From: an uncultured Opitutales bacterium
GTDB taxonomy: Bacteria; Verrucomicrobiota; Verrucomicrobiia; Opitutales; Seribacteraceae
Length of the DNA: 64,000 nt
NCBI GenBank assembly: GCA_943789375.1
Contig: CALSTX010000004.1
Span: 274,151 to 338,150, forward strand
Reading direction: 5' to 3'
Under the pieces are notes generated by a model. It saw nothing but the letters and a program-made list of their open reading frames with translations, made no database searches and was not told the DNA's origin. The translations under genes and the position numbers were made by a program. Shown here in pieces: positions 27,035 through 38,079 of the stretch; the stretch's first letter is position 1, and each line of letters starts with the position of its first letter.

Positions 27035-28108
27035 ATGAGTAAAAAATTTCCAGGAGGAGTAGTTACCGGTGACGGTGTACAAGCAATTTTTAACGACGCG
27101 CAGGAAAATGAGTACGCATTACCAGCCGTGAATGTGGTAAGCACCAATTCCGTTAACGCAGTTTTGGAGACTGCCGCTGCAGTAAATTCTCCAGTTATGA
27201 TACAGTTTTCGAACGGAGGAGGTATTTTTTATGCGGGGAAAAGCCTTTCGAATGAACAGCAAAATGCTGCCATTGCAGGTTCTGTTTCTGGTGCTATGCA
27301 TGTCCATGCGATGGCAGAAGCCTATGGGGTGCCAGTTATTCTGCACACCGACCACGCTGCCCGTAAATTACTTCCCTGGATTGACGGATTATTGGACGCT
27401 GGCGAAAAATTTCACGCTCGGGAGGGTAAGTCACTTTACAGTTCTCACATGTTAGACCTTTCCGAAGAACCAATTGATGATAACCTATCCACCTGCAAAG
27501 AGTATTTTAAGAGAATGAACGCTCTTGGTATGACCGTTGAAATTGAGCTAGGAGTTACTGGAGGAGAAGAAGATGGTGTGGATAATACCGATATTGATAC
27601 AGCCCGTCTTTACACTCAGCCCGAAGAAGTGAACCAAGCTTTTGAGACTCTTTCTGAGGTGAGTAATCGTTTCACGGTTGCGGCTGCCTTTGGTAATGTT
27701 CACGGAGTTTACAAACCCGGAAATGTCGAACTAACGCCCAAAATACTCTTAGACTCGCAGGATTACATCAAAGAAAAGCATGGGTTAGCTGGTAAACCTA
27801 TCCATTTTGTTTTTCATGGTGGTTCCGGTTCTTCTCGTGATCAAATTCGAGAAGCCATTGGATATGGTGTAGTGAAGATGAACTTAGATACCGATATGCA
27901 ATGGGCTTTCTGGGAAGGTGTTCATGAATACTACAATCTCAATAAGGATTACCTACAGGGGCAACTTGGTAATCCAGAGGGGGATGACAAGCCTAATAAG
28001 AAGTTTTATGATCCTCGTACTTGGTTGAGATCAGGTGAGCAGACTTTTGTTTCGAGGTTAAAGCAATCTTTTGAAGATTTAAATTGTATCAACCAGAATG
28101 CAGGATAG
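27035..28108 (+). CDS. fbaA: Class II fructose-bisphosphate aldolase
   Basis: Glycolysis/gluconeogenesis enzyme that interconverts fructose 1,6-bisphosphate with dihydroxyacetone phosphate and glyceraldehyde 3-phosphate. Its 357 residues match the long class IIA form. Zinc-site and active-site motifs are visible: VILHTDHAARKLLPWIDGLL, the glutamate in TVEIELGVTGGEEDGVDN, FGNVHGVYKPGNVEL and VFHGGSGSSRDQI. It stands alone as a single gene, with an inverted repeat just upstream that might control it. Confidence 0.97.
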   Translation: MSKKFPGGVVTGDGVQAIFNDAQENEYALPAVNVVSTNSVNAVLETAAAVNSPVMIQFSNGGGIFYAGKSLSNEQQNAAIAGSVSGAMHVHAMAEAYGVPVILHTDHAARKLLPWIDGLLDAGEKFHAREGKSLYSSHMLDLSEEPIDDNLSTCKEYFKRMNALGMTVEIELGVTGGEEDGVDNTDIDTARLYTQPEEVNQAFETLSEVSNRFTVAAAFGNVHGVYKPGNVELTPKILLDSQDYIKEKHGLAGKPIHFVFHGGSGSSRDQIREAIGYGVVKMNLDTDMQWAFWEGVHEYYNLNKDYLQGQLGNPEGDDKPNKKFYDPRTWLRSGEQTFVSRLKQSFEDLNCINQNAG

Positions 28109-28287
28109 TTGATCTATTTTCGGTAAAGGGTTTTGAGTTAGGTTTTGCCAGGTTCGGGGCTTGCTCCGTAAGATTTGCCAAAAGTTCTTATTTTCCAGGG
28201 TATTTTTTGTTCCAAAAACATATGTTCTCTTGATTAGTCTTCTTATCTATTTGCCTGGTTGGTGTTTCTAGTGTAATTATATAACCA

Positions 28288-28554
28288 ATGGATGAACAAA
28301 AACCAACAGAAAGACTAGTTAGAACAATAACTTTAACCAAGGATGATTTGTCATTATTGGATAGTATTGAGAGGTATGTATCGTCAGGTGGATATCGTAT
28401 CAAAACCGATTCTAAGTTAATCCGTGCGGCTATACAAATCGCCCACAAATCTTTAAATAATGAGTCTTATGACCTGAAGGAAATTGCCGAGAAAGTGTTA
28501 AGTGAGGATGGCAGGACGCAAAGTAAACTTTTATTCAAAAATAAAAAGAATTAG
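28288..28554 (+). CDS. Small protein, possible ribbon-helix-helix regulator
   Basis: An 88-residue protein. [20 protein letters not shown] followed by [14 protein letters not shown] resembles the beta-strand plus two-helix layout of ribbon-helix-helix DNA-binding proteins, but the match is by eye only. The C-terminus is lysine-rich. Its stop codon overlaps the stop of the convergent YyaL-like gene. No partner toxin is seen next to it. Confidence 0.5.
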   Translation: MDEQKPTERLVRTITLTKDDLSLLDSIERYVSSGGYRIKTDSKLIRAAIQIAHKSLNNESYDLKEIAEKVLSEDGRTQSKLLFKNKKN

Positions 28555-30548
28555 GTAAAGAGTTTTTTAATAAGGTTTTCAGTGCTGTTTACTTCTTCAC
28601 TGTATTCTTTCACTTCAATTGCAATCTGACTCCTTGTATCGCTAAATTTGTAAAACATGGGTCGGTAAGGATGCATAGCGATTGTTTTAAATATTTCGTC
28701 TCTGGTATTTCTTGGGGCTGTGACTTTAACTATGCCAACAGTTTCTTCGGTGATTGATGTAAGTGCATAGCTTACACCTTCTGGGTTTCTTTTTACAATA
28801 TTTGGATAAGCCGACCTTGCTTCTAGATACACAGCCTCCCATTTCTTCTCTTTGGTAAGTTGAAAGAGCTGGGAGAAGATTCGTAATAAAGAGGAATTCC
28901 CAGAGGGTGAGGCGTTGTCATACCAATACTTTTTTCGCAACGGTGGTGGGGACATTGCGTTGAACGAAGACAGGTAATACCCAGGAATCTTATCATCACG
29001 AAAAAAGGTAATGCAATGTTCAGCAAAGATAGTGGCATCGGCAATATATTCATCTGAGCTATCCGGTCTTACAAATTCACTTACGGAGGCAAGGTGTAAA
29101 AGGCTTTCAGCCCAAAATGCAAAATCGTCCAAAATTGGATCGAGAGAATCATTACCATCTTGGTCACCTGGGTAAGTAATGGGAAAGATCAGCTTTTCTT
29201 TTCGCATTTCCCCCCTCATCCAATTAGCAAGTATGCAAGCTTGTTCGAGTAATGCTTTGTCCTTGAGAGCAATTGAGCAATCAACTAGAGCTCGGATTAA
29301 AAACGAGTTTACTGAAATCATTCGTTTTTTATCTATAGCAGGTGCTTGCCTGCTTGATCTCGCTTGGCTTAGTTTTGGCAGAATGTTTTCCTCGACTTCT
29401 GCATTCCAAGCTTGGTCATCAGCTAAGCGGGGGTGAAAGAGAGGTTCGTCCCCACCATTTATAACCTCAAGATTTTTCATAAATTGAGAGGCGTATTCCG
29501 TTCCCAAGATTTGGTTGAGTTCCTTTCCCGTCCAAGTGTAAAATTTACCCTCAATATTTTCAGATTCTGCAGATATTGAAGATGAAAATCCCACGGAGGG
29601 ATTCCCCATCTCTTGAAAGATCCAAGCCAAGGTTTTCTGCACAATCTTTTGATATCGAGGTAGACGATATTTACGAAAAGCTCGTGCGTAGGTAGAGAGC
29701 AAGAGTGAGTTTTCGAGTAACATCTTTTCAAAATGAGGAACGGACCATGTCAGATCCACACTGTATCGAAAAAAACCGCCTTCGACTTGGTCAAAGATTC
29801 CCCCTTGGGCCATATTATCTAATGTTGTGACCACGCAACGATTAATTTTTTCCGAGATTAAGGGATTTTTTTTGGCATATTCTGATTCCAATGCAGCTAA
29901 TAAAAAATCGATTTTCATGGAGGCAGGAAATTTGGGTGCGGGCGTAAATCCCCCAAATTCGCTATCGTGGAGGGCACAAACTTTATCAACTGCATCCATG
30001 AGTAGGTCAGGTTTCCAAACATCAGCACTGGCACATTCTGCATGATTACCATGTGAAAGATTTTTCATCACATTTTGAGCGTTCTCTATGAGCTCTTCCG
30101 GATGGTTGCGGAAATGTTCAGATATGCGGATTAACACTTGAGGCCATGGGGCAAGTCCCTGACCGATGTCTTCCTTCGGGAAAAAAGTGCCACCCCAAAA
30201 AGGTTCTCCGTTGGGTAGGCAGAAAGCGTGCAGTGGCCAACCTGCGGATTGATTAAACATACGAATCGCTTCCATGTAGAATTGGTCAAGGTCAGGCCTT
30301 TCTTCGCGATCAACCAGTACGCACACAAAATGCCTGTTCATGAGTGAAGCAATATAATTATCTTCAAAGTTTTGGCGTGACATTGTTTGACACCAATGAC
30401 AGGCAGAATATCCAATTGAAATAAGGAGAGGTTTATTTTCCTTGGATGCCTTTTCTAGGGCTTCCGGAGACCATGTCATCCACTCGATTTCTTGATTCGA
30501 ATGTTGGAGCAGGTAAGGACTTTTCTCTGTATTTAATTTGTTTTGCAT
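28551..30548 (-). CDS. YyaL/SPATA20-type thioredoxin-domain protein (DUF255)
   Basis: A 665-residue soluble protein. The N-terminal DUF255 thioredoxin-like domain starts with the family hallmark [19 protein letters not shown] and has the CHWC motif in [18 protein letters not shown], then [21 protein letters not shown] (in part). The rest is an alpha/alpha barrel like six-hairpin glycosidases, with [17 protein letters not shown] and [11 protein letters not shown]. The family is widespread, but its substrate is not settled. The length is usual and no breaks are seen. Confidence 0.92.
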   Translation of the reverse strand: MQNKLNTEKSPYLLQHSNQEIEWMTWSPEALEKASKENKPLLISIGYSACHWCQTMSRQNFEDNYIASLMNRHFVCVLVDREERPDLDQFYMEAIRMFNQSAGWPLHAFCLPNGEPFWGGTFFPKEDIGQGLAPWPQVLIRISEHFRNHPEELIENAQNVMKNLSHGNHAECASADVWKPDLLMDAVDKVCALHDSEFGGFTPAPKFPASMKIDFLLAALESEYAKKNPLISEKINRCVVTTLDNMAQGGIFDQVEGGFFRYSVDLTWSVPHFEKMLLENSLLLSTYARAFRKYRLPRYQKIVQKTLAWIFQEMGNPSVGFSSSISAESENIEGKFYTWTGKELNQILGTEYASQFMKNLEVINGGDEPLFHPRLADDQAWNAEVEENILPKLSQARSSRQAPAIDKKRMISVNSFLIRALVDCSIALKDKALLEQACILANWMRGEMRKEKLIFPITYPGDQDGNDSLDPILDDFAFWAESLLHLASVSEFVRPDSSDEYIADATIFAEHCITFFRDDKIPGYYLSSFNAMSPPPLRKKYWYDNASPSGNSSLLRIFSQLFQLTKEKKWEAVYLEARSAYPNIVKRNPEGVSYALTSITEETVGIVKVTAPRNTRDEIFKTIAMHPYRPMFYKFSDTRSQIAIEVKEYSEEVNSTENLIKKLFT

Positions 30549-30649
30549 GGTGAAATTAATGATAAGTTTTCAACTTTATTCCCAAACATTAGAACAATGG
30601 GGAATATTTTCCCATTGTCGAGGTGGATGCCTATCCTTACGGAATAAGT

Positions 30650-32479
30650 ATGCCTGAAATTCGGATTTTAACGGATCGTGTTGCCAATCAAATTGCAGCA
30701 GGGGAAGTTGTGGAAAGACCCGCAGCCGTAGCCAAAGAATTAATTGAGAATAGCCTGGATGCTGGAGCCCACAAAATCGAAATTGAATTCCGAAACGGAG
30801 GGAAGTCTTATCTACGGGTTGAAGACGACGGCTCAGGTATGACAGCAGATCAAGCTTTGCTGAGTTTAGAAAGGCACGCGACCAGTAAGATTCGAAAAGC
30901 TTCTGACTTAAATGAAGTGCAAACTTTTGGGTTTAGAGGGGAAGCCTTACCGTCGATATCAAGCGTGAGCCGATTTCTCTTGCGAACGCGGACAAAGAAA
31001 GGGCAAGAGGGGAATGAAATTTTTCTTAATGGGGGAAAAATGATTCATGTAAAAGACTGTGGAATGCCAGTGGGTACAAGAATAGAAGTTTCACACCTTT
31101 TTAATTCTGTTCCAGGAAGGCGAAAATTTCTCAAAACGGAAGCCACGGAATCAACCCATATTATTCATTTGGCGAAATTATATGCCCTTGCTCACCCCCA
31201 GATAGAATTTTCTCTGATCGAAAGCGGAAGGACGATCTTTCGTTCACCCGTCTGTAAAGATACTCAGGAAAGGGTGCGAGAAATTTTTGGAAAAGGGTTG
31301 GCGGATGTGCTTGCTCCGATTACCAATCGCACCGATCATTTGAGCTTACATGGGCTAGTGGGGAAGCCCGGACAAAGTCGAAGCACAAGAAAAGAAATGC
31401 TTTTCTTTGTAAATAGAAGACCGGTTGAAAGTAAGACTATCACTTACGCTGTTCTTGAAGCTTACCACACTTATGCTCCTAAAGGTCGCTTCCCTCCTGC
31501 CATTCTCTTTCTTACCATTAATCCAGAATTAGTTGATGTAAATGTACATCCTGCCAAAAGAGAAATTCGATTTCGTGATGAATTTAAGGTTCGTTCTTTT
31601 TTAATCGAGAGTTTGTTAGCACGCAATAAGGAGCTTGCCTATCACACGCAAGAAAGTGCACCGGAAATTCAACGCGAGCTGGATAGAGAGACCGGACTCA
31701 TGGTTCCTCAGATAGATTCAAATGCACAAGAAGTCTATAAGAATGACCAGGATGCTAAGAACCCGATTTCTTTGAATCCTCAATCTACTCGAGAACCTGG
31801 GGTTGGATCTAACCTTTTAACCCCACAGGAGAGCAAAGATTCCTCGGGCACAACTGATGGCAGGTATGCAAAAAGAATTGGGGCTCGAGATTCAACCAAT
31901 ACGATTTGGCGATTCCTTGATCGCCCTCACGGAGATCTAGCCGTCTTTTCTTCGATTGATGGAATTATCTATTTTCATGCCCGTGCGGCTTACGAAAGGG
32001 TAAGGTTTGAGCAGTTAGAAGATACATTCCAGGATACGAAAAATTCCGATTCCCAGTCTCTTCTATTTCCGGAATCCCTAGAGCTTGACGGGATTGATCA
32101 AAAGAATTTAAGTCAAAGCTTAGCGGCCTTACGACTGGTAGGCTTTGAGTTGGAAGAATTTGGGAGAAACTTTTTTCGGGTAGAAGGTTGTCCTCAATGG
32201 ATAGACCCTGGTGAGACCATCCGCTTTCTGAAGGATTTTCTTGAAATAGCTCGGGAAAGTGGGGGCGGAATGAATCCTGAAAGGTTTGCCAAAGAAGCTC
32301 TTGTTAAAAAAGCCACCAATGAGCATTCTTACCAAAAAGTTTTTTCCGATGATGAAGTTATCAGATTAGCCGAGACTCTTCTGAAGTGTAGGAATCCATA
32401 TAATTGCCCGAAAGGTAAACCTACATTTTACGAAATCCCGAGGAGAGATATTGAAAATCGTTTTAGGAGAAATTTATAA
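30650..32479 (+). CDS. mutL: DNA mismatch repair protein MutL
   Basis: Mismatch-repair ATPase that couples MutS recognition to strand removal, 609 residues. The start at 30650 (MPEIRILTDRVANQIAAGEV) was chosen over an earlier GTG at 30623. The N-terminal GHKL ATPase is complete: ELIENSLDAGA, VEDDGSGM, TFGFRGEALPSIS and NVHPAKREIRF. A Ser/Asn-rich linker (~350-405) leads to the dimerisation domain. There the place of the endonuclease motif DQHAxxE reads HARAAYERVRFE, without the metal-binding Asp and His, so it probably belongs to the non-nicking type. The C-terminal CPKGKPTFYEI is typical. The window has no mutH to judge the pathway. Confidence 0.95.
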   Translation: MPEIRILTDRVANQIAAGEVVERPAAVAKELIENSLDAGAHKIEIEFRNGGKSYLRVEDDGSGMTADQALLSLERHATSKIRKASDLNEVQTFGFRGEALPSISSVSRFLLRTRTKKGQEGNEIFLNGGKMIHVKDCGMPVGTRIEVSHLFNSVPGRRKFLKTEATESTHIIHLAKLYALAHPQIEFSLIESGRTIFRSPVCKDTQERVREIFGKGLADVLAPITNRTDHLSLHGLVGKPGQSRSTRKEMLFFVNRRPVESKTITYAVLEAYHTYAPKGRFPPAILFLTINPELVDVNVHPAKREIRFRDEFKVRSFLIESLLARNKELAYHTQESAPEIQRELDRETGLMVPQIDSNAQEVYKNDQDAKNPISLNPQSTREPGVGSNLLTPQESKDSSGTTDGRYAKRIGARDSTNTIWRFLDRPHGDLAVFSSIDGIIYFHARAAYERVRFEQLEDTFQDTKNSDSQSLLFPESLELDGIDQKNLSQSLAALRLVGFELEEFGRNFFRVEGCPQWIDPGETIRFLKDFLEIARESGGGMNPERFAKEALVKKATNEHSYQKVFSDDEVIRLAETLLKCRNPYNCPKGKPTFYEIPRRDIENRFRRNL

Positions 32480-32525
32480 GTTTTTTTTCTTCCCTTTAAC
32501 CGTCATTTTTGTGAGGAATACCCGC

Positions 32526-33782
32526 ATGAAACCTAATTTAATAATCTTAGCACTTCTTTCTTTTTCATTATTTAATCTCAGTTGTACCCTTTCTGAGATG
32601 TCTACTAAAACTAAAGATACATTTAATAAAAGTACGAATTACCTAAAAAAAACTAGTGAAAATGCCTATAGAAAAACTAGGGAAGCTTTTGGCGGTGAAT
32701 CCACCGAGGCGAAAACTCCAAAGCCAATGAGTGTGTCTAAAACTAAATTTGATATTTTGCCGGACGGTACTCAAGTGAACCTTTATAAAATTTCAAATGC
32801 TAATGGTATGCATGTCAGTATTTTAGACTACGGAGGAACCGTAAAAGAAATCCACGCACCTGACCGAAATGGCAAATTTGCAAATGTGAGCCTTGGATTT
32901 TCTACTATCAATGATTACATCGAGAAAAGTCCTTACTTTGGTTGCATTACTGGACGCTATGCGAACCGTATTGCGAAAGGGAAATTTTCCCTTGAGGGAA
33001 AAGAATACAAGTTGGCTACAAATAACGGTCCCAATCATCTTCATGGGGGGAATAAAGGGTTTGATAAATATGTGTGGAAAGCCAAGGTTTTAGATGTTGG
33101 AACGGGGGTCATATTTACAAGGAAAAGCCCCCATGGAGAAGAAGGATATCCAGGTAATTTAGACTGCAAGGTAACTTACACCCTGACTAATGATAATGAG
33201 CTAAAAGTTGAGTATGAAGCTAAGACAGACCAAGCCACTATCGTTAACCTCACTAATCACACATACTTCAATTTGAGAGGTGAAGGAAATGGGAACATCT
33301 TAGGGCATGAATTGACTATTCCTGGGGATCGCTTCGTAGCAACAGATGAAACCAATATCCCCATTGGTATCAGCAAGGTTGGGGCAACTCCTTTTGATTT
33401 TAGAAAACCTACCTCTATTGGAGCTCGTATCGAGCAGAAAGACTCTCAGCTTAAATTTGGAAAAGGTTATGATCATACTTGGGTAGTCCCCCAAGTTAAG
33501 GAGGGGTTGTCTTTGGCTGCACGCCTCAGAGATAAAGAGTCCGGGCGAGTTTTGGAAATATTAACTGACCAACCTGGTATCCAAATTTACACGGGTAACT
33601 ATTTGGACGGAATCGTTGGTCATGGGGGCAAAGCCTATCCTTTCCGTTCCGGGCTCTGCCTTGAAACTCAAGTCTATCCAGACAGCCCAAACCATCAGGG
33701 TGAAAAAGGGTGGACAAGCTGCGTTCTTTTACCCGGTGATATTTACACTCATACGACCATTCACCGGTTTAAAACTGACTAA
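32526..33782 (+). CDS. galM: Aldose 1-epimerase (galactose mutarotase), lipoprotein form
   Basis: Interconverts alpha and beta anomers of aldoses. The ATG at 32526 gives a lipoprotein signal (ILALLSFSLFNLSC, Cys at residue 20); an upstream ATG at 32451 overlaps mutL and is less likely. After a Lys/Thr-rich linker the GalM domain (~75-418) shows DYGGTVKEIHAPDRNG, GRYANRIAKGKF, NNGPNHLHGGNKGFDK, NLTNHTYFNLRGEG with the catalytic His, and the catalytic Glu in CLETQVYPDSPNHQ. It should act in the periplasm on imported or released sugars. Confidence 0.93.
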   Translation: MKPNLIILALLSFSLFNLSCTLSEMSTKTKDTFNKSTNYLKKTSENAYRKTREAFGGESTEAKTPKPMSVSKTKFDILPDGTQVNLYKISNANGMHVSILDYGGTVKEIHAPDRNGKFANVSLGFSTINDYIEKSPYFGCITGRYANRIAKGKFSLEGKEYKLATNNGPNHLHGGNKGFDKYVWKAKVLDVGTGVIFTRKSPHGEEGYPGNLDCKVTYTLTNDNELKVEYEAKTDQATIVNLTNHTYFNLRGEGNGNILGHELTIPGDRFVATDETNIPIGISKVGATPFDFRKPTSIGARIEQKDSQLKFGKGYDHTWVVPQVKEGLSLAARLRDKESGRVLEILTDQPGIQIYTGNYLDGIVGHGGKAYPFRSGLCLETQVYPDSPNHQGEKGWTSCVLLPGDIYTHTTIHRFKTD

Positions 33783-33808
33783 AGTTTAGTAAATATTCGT
33801 TCTTGATC

Positions 33809-33853
33809 GCATTCTGTTGAAGAATGCACATTGTGAAAAATCTTATTTCACAA
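33809..33853 (+). other. Two tandem perfect hairpins between galM and glgP
   Basis: GCATTCT-GTTGA-AGAATGC (33809-33827) is followed 3 bp later by TTGTGAAA-AATCTTA-TTTCACAA (33831-33853), with stems of 7 and 8 bp. No T-run follows, so they are not classic terminators. They could shape the 5' leader of glgP or bind a regulator. Confidence 0.45.
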
Positions 33854-33872
33854 CAATTTATATATTCTACCC

Positions 33873-36359
33873 ATGGCTACGGTTACAGAAAAATCATCTG
33901 AAAATGCACAAGACCCATTAATCGCGGACTCACAAGTTAGCGAAATGAAGGAGGCGATCCAACGTCAACTCCGACTTACATTAGCTAGGCATCTGGACAA
34001 CGCTACGAAAAGAGAAATCTGGATGGCAACTTGCCTTGCTGTTCGAGAGAAAGTGGTGGATCGATTCATCGAGACCCAGGCAACCCATAACCATGAAGAT
34101 GCCCGCCGTGTTTATTACTTAAGTTTGGAGTATTTGATGGGTAGACTGCTCAATTCAAATCTTTGCAACCTTGGATTATACAAAGCAACTGAAGAGGCCC
34201 TCGCTGAACTTGGGTTTGAGCTCAATTTGTTGAGCGAAGAAGAACATGATATGGGGCTAGGGAATGGTGGGCTCGGTCGGTTAGCAGCCTGTTTTTTGGA
34301 TTCGATGGCGACGATGGATTTACCTGCGATTGGGTACGGGATTTACTACCAATTTGGACTTTTTCGTCAGGAGTTTGAAAAGGGTAGGCAGGTGGAGCAT
34401 CCCGATGACTGGCTGAAATACGGTAATCCTTGGGCTATAGTGCGTCCTCAATATGCAAGACGTGTGAAGTTGTACGGCCATGTTGAGCATTCCTATGATG
34501 ATCGGGGTGACTACAACCCTCAGTGGGTAAATACCAAGTACGTGGAAGGTGTTCCTTATGATTTGGCGATTGTGGGGTATGGAGCCGAGACTGTAAACTT
34601 CCTGCGTTTATGGGAGGCACGAGCCTCAGAAGAGTTAGATCTACAAGTTTTTAATCAAGGGGGATATGTAGAAGCAGTCAGAGAGAAAGCAATGGGTGAA
34701 AGTATTTCCAAAGTCCTTTATCCCAATGATGAGACTGAAAATGGGAAAGAACTTCGCTTGGTACAGCAGTATTTCTTTGTGGCTTGCTCCATACAAGATA
34801 TGATTGCCCGTTTTCAACGGACTCATAAAGACTGGAACATGTTCCCGGAAAAAGTTGTAGTTCAGCTTAACGATACTCATCCGGCAGTAGCCATTCTTGA
34901 ACTTATGAGAATTTTTGTGGATGAGGAAAAAATGGATTGGGATTCCGCCTGGAAAATCGTCCAATCTACATTTGCCTACACTAATCATACCTTACTCCCT
35001 GAAGCTTTGGAGACTTGGAGTGAGGGACTGTTTGAAAAAGTTTTACCGAGGCATCTGCAAATAGTTCGCGAAATAAATCGGAGGTTCATTAAGGACGAGT
35101 TAGAGTGCCGTTGGCCGAGTGATGGTGCAAAAATTGACCATATGTCGATCGTTTCTCACGGATTGATTCACATGGCTCATTTGTCTGTTGTTGGGAGTCA
35201 TTCCGTAAATGGAGTCGCGGCTCTGCACACTCAACTCCTCAAAGAAAACTTACTTTCTGATTTCGCAGACCTTTACCCCACTCGTTTTAATAATAAAACC
35301 AACGGTATTACCCCACGCCGTTGGCTACTTGGTTGTAACCCAGAGTTGTCAGAATTGATCAATGACTCGATAGGTACAGGGTGGATAAAGGATTTAAGTT
35401 TACTCAGAGAGTTAGAAGCCTTTGCCGAAGATGAATCTTTTCAAGATCAATTTCTGGCAATTAAAAGGAGAAATAAAGTTACTCTCACAGACCTCGTAAC
35501 TGATAAAATGGGTTTAAGAATAAATCCTGATGCTATGTTTGATTCTCAAATCAAACGCTTGCACGAATACAAAAGGCAGCACCTTAATTTGCTCCATATT
35601 TTAACACTTTATCGCAGGTTACTCCATGACCCAGATCTCAATATTGCCCCCCGAGTTTTTATTTTTGGAGCCAAAGCTGCACCTGGTTACCACCTTGCGA
35701 AAGTAATCATTCATGCAATCAATTTAGTGGCTGAGAGAATCAATAATGATGATAGAATTGGGGGTAAGCTAAAAGTTGCTTATTGGCCAAATTATGGAGT
35801 GTCTTCTGCTGAAAGAATTATACCTGCAACGGATTTGTCAGAGCAAATCTCAACTGCAGGAAAGGAAGCATCCGGTACGGGTAATATGAAGTTTGCCCTT
35901 AATGGAGCTCTAACTATTGGAACCTTGGACGGTGCTAATGTTGAAATTTTAGAAGAGGTCGGAGATGAAAATATCTTTATTTTTGGCAAAACGGTGGAAG
36001 GGATTAACAGTCTGAAAGCAAATGATTACAATCCCCGTTCATTTTACGAAAGTGATGCAGAACTGAAAGCGGTACTAGACTGGCTCTCATCTGATTATTT
36101 TTCTCCCAAAGAAGGTAATTTATTGGAGGACTTGCCTAAGAGCCTACTTGAGTGGGGCGATCCATTTTGCGTTTTGGCTGATTATCGTGAGTATATTAAC
36201 GCCCAAGAAAAAGCAGATAAGGTATTTCAAAACCCTAGAGAATGGGCAAAAATGGCTGTTTGTAATGTTGCAGGTTCAGGTAAATTTTCTTCAGATCGTA
36301 CAATTTCGGAATATGCCCAAGATATATGGAAATTGAAGGCCGTCGCTGTAACTTCCTGA
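33873..36359 (+). CDS. glgP: Glycogen phosphorylase
   Basis: Releases glucose 1-phosphate from glycogen or other alpha-1,4-glucans in the cytosol. At 828 residues it has the standard length. Family signatures are [63 protein letters not shown] and the PLP site [20 protein letters not shown], with the Schiff-base lysine at residue 673. It follows galM after a gap with two hairpins, and its end overlaps the next gene by 34 bp. Confidence 0.97.
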   Translation: MATVTEKSSENAQDPLIADSQVSEMKEAIQRQLRLTLARHLDNATKREIWMATCLAVREKVVDRFIETQATHNHEDARRVYYLSLEYLMGRLLNSNLCNLGLYKATEEALAELGFELNLLSEEEHDMGLGNGGLGRLAACFLDSMATMDLPAIGYGIYYQFGLFRQEFEKGRQVEHPDDWLKYGNPWAIVRPQYARRVKLYGHVEHSYDDRGDYNPQWVNTKYVEGVPYDLAIVGYGAETVNFLRLWEARASEELDLQVFNQGGYVEAVREKAMGESISKVLYPNDETENGKELRLVQQYFFVACSIQDMIARFQRTHKDWNMFPEKVVVQLNDTHPAVAILELMRIFVDEEKMDWDSAWKIVQSTFAYTNHTLLPEALETWSEGLFEKVLPRHLQIVREINRRFIKDELECRWPSDGAKIDHMSIVSHGLIHMAHLSVVGSHSVNGVAALHTQLLKENLLSDFADLYPTRFNNKTNGITPRRWLLGCNPELSELINDSIGTGWIKDLSLLRELEAFAEDESFQDQFLAIKRRNKVTLTDLVTDKMGLRINPDAMFDSQIKRLHEYKRQHLNLLHILTLYRRLLHDPDLNIAPRVFIFGAKAAPGYHLAKVIIHAINLVAERINNDDRIGGKLKVAYWPNYGVSSAERIIPATDLSEQISTAGKEASGTGNMKFALNGALTIGTLDGANVEILEEVGDENIFIFGKTVEGINSLKANDYNPRSFYESDAELKAVLDWLSSDYFSPKEGNLLEDLPKSLLEWGDPFCVLADYREYINAQEKADKVFQNPREWAKMAVCNVAGSGKFSSDRTISEYAQDIWKLKAVAVTS

Positions 36360-37117
36360 AAGAAGGGATTGGGGGTTTCCGTTTAGTTTCACTACTTTAT
36401 GCAGTAGTCATTCTGCAATTTTCATTATCTGGTAGTGAGATTCCTTTTCAGCCTGGAGAAAAGCTAGAGTATTCATTGAAATGGGGCTTCTTCCCTGTTG
36501 GTTCTGCTACATTGGAAGTTCTTCCTGGAAAAGTGGACGGAAATGAGTCCCTATACCATTTGTCCTTCCGAGTGCGGACCAATTCCTTTGCAGATAAAAT
36601 TTACAAAGTTAGAACTGAGATTCAATCGGTGGTTTCGTCGAATTTTAGCCGTTCATTAAGCTATCGGAAAAAACAAAGAGAGGGCCGAACTCAAAAAGAT
36701 ATTTTCGTACAATTTGATTACAAAAAAAATAGGGCATCCTATCAAGAAAAGGGACAAGCAATCTCTTATTTGGATATACCAAGCAAGGTCTTTGACCCAC
36801 TTGCGATTGCATATTTTTTCCGTATTGGGGCTTTGTCTTCAAGCTTTACAAGAAGTCTTCCCACTTGCGATGGGAAGAAGCTTCAGAATATTGTGGTTAA
36901 AACAACAACGAGGGAAAAAATAAAAGTACCTGCTGGTACTTATTACGCATTTGGTACAATTCCTGAAATGAAGAATCTGAGAGGTGTTTTTAAAAAAAGC
37001 CCGGATGGTGTGCTGAAAGTATGGTATTCAGACGATGGTGCCAAAATTCCGATTAAAATAAGCAGCAAGGTCGTAGTTGGAAGTTTTACCGCAAGCTTAA
37101 AATCAAGAACGAAATAA
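36326..37117 (+). CDS. Exported DUF3108 protein
   Basis: A 263-residue protein. After a 13-residue leader there is a signal-like segment ([18 protein letters not shown]). The mature part begins with [21 protein letters not shown], the hallmark of DUF3108, and continues as beta-rich sequence with the family's [10 protein letters not shown] and [20 protein letters not shown]3108 proteins are periplasmic or outer-membrane-linked and of unknown function. The ATG lies inside glgP in another frame, so translation is probably coupled. Confidence 0.85.
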   Translation: MEIEGRRCNFLKEGIGGFRLVSLLYAVVILQFSLSGSEIPFQPGEKLEYSLKWGFFPVGSATLEVLPGKVDGNESLYHLSFRVRTNSFADKIYKVRTEIQSVVSSNFSRSLSYRKKQREGRTQKDIFVQFDYKKNRASYQEKGQAISYLDIPSKVFDPLAIAYFFRIGALSSSFTRSLPTCDGKKLQNIVVKTTTREKIKVPAGTYYAFGTIPEMKNLRGVFKKSPDGVLKVWYSDDGAKIPIKISSKVVVGSFTASLKSRTK

Positions 37118-37128
37118 CTGTTTAAATC

Positions 37129-38022
37129 TTAGGATTTTGCAGTTGGTTCATTTTTCATGAGTTCCACAAATGATCGGAGGGCAGGTGTGACGACTCGATT
37201 TTTTTTGTAAATTACAGCGAGGGGACGGTTGTGTATACCACCTTCGAGTTTGTAGGTAACAAGTTGGTTTCTTTCCACTTCATTTTTTACAGTGCTGGCA
37301 GGTAGGATAGCGAGACCAGCATTAATCTCAAGGGCACGTTTTACGGTCTCTACGTTGTCAAATTCCATCGTTACCGATACTTCCACATCTGCGTTCGCCA
37401 AAATTTCATCAGTTGCCTTACGGGTAGGTATATCTTTTTCAAAGGCTACCAGGTCCACTCCGTTTAGGTTGTCAATGGAAAGGATTTTCTTTTGGGCAAG
37501 TTTATTTTCTGGACTCATGGCGACGATCAATTCGTCGTTAGCAAAAGGTTCGATGACCAATTCCTTGTGCGGAGAAGGAAAAGCAACTAATCCTACATCT
37601 GCTGAACCATGCAATACATCTTCGTATACAAGGTTAGCTCTTCGGTATTCTACTCGGGCATTTACCGATGGAAATCCCTTTATGTATTTTTTTAAATACG
37701 GGGGTAGCTCATGTAGTCCAATACTATTGACGGTAGATATTTGGATCGTACCACTTACAATGTTTCTCATTTCTTGTATTTCACAATGCAACTTTTCGTA
37801 GAGGGATAAAATTTGCTTAAAGGTGGAATACAGCGCTGTGCCTTGCGGGGTGAGCCTAAACTTTTTTTGGTTACGATCTATAATCAGCATATCATACTGT
37901 GATTCCATTGCCTTAAGTTGTTGACTTACAGCAGACTGTGTGACCTCATTTAATCGGGCAGACTTGGAAAAGCTTTTGGTTTCTACTAAGTCACAAAAGG
38001 TCTTAAAATTTTGAATATGCAT
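37129..38022 (-). CDS. LysR-family transcriptional regulator
   Basis: A 297-residue regulator. The N-terminal winged helix-turn-helix is clear (FCDLVETKSFSKSARLNEVTQSAVSQQLKAME, quoted in part as SAVSQQLKAMESQYDMLII), followed by the linker helix and a periplasmic-binding-like effector domain (~90-290). It resembles the CysB/CysL branch, but the effector cannot be read from sequence. It is divergent from the yggS gene with 57 bp between them, which contain AT-rich repeats (ATATAT, AATATATATAAT) and may be its operator and a shared promoter region. Confidence 0.92.
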   Translation of the reverse strand: MHIQNFKTFCDLVETKSFSKSARLNEVTQSAVSQQLKAMESQYDMLIIDRNQKKFRLTPQGTALYSTFKQILSLYEKLHCEIQEMRNIVSGTIQISTVNSIGLHELPPYLKKYIKGFPSVNARVEYRRANLVYEDVLHGSADVGLVAFPSPHKELVIEPFANDELIVAMSPENKLAQKKILSIDNLNGVDLVAFEKDIPTRKATDEILANADVEVSVTMEFDNVETVKRALEINAGLAILPASTVKNEVERNQLVTYKLEGGIHNRPLAVIYKKNRVVTPALRSFVELMKNEPTAKS

Positions 38023-38079
38023 ATATTACTATTATAACCTCTGCTTATGATAGGCAAATCTAATATATATAATTAACTA

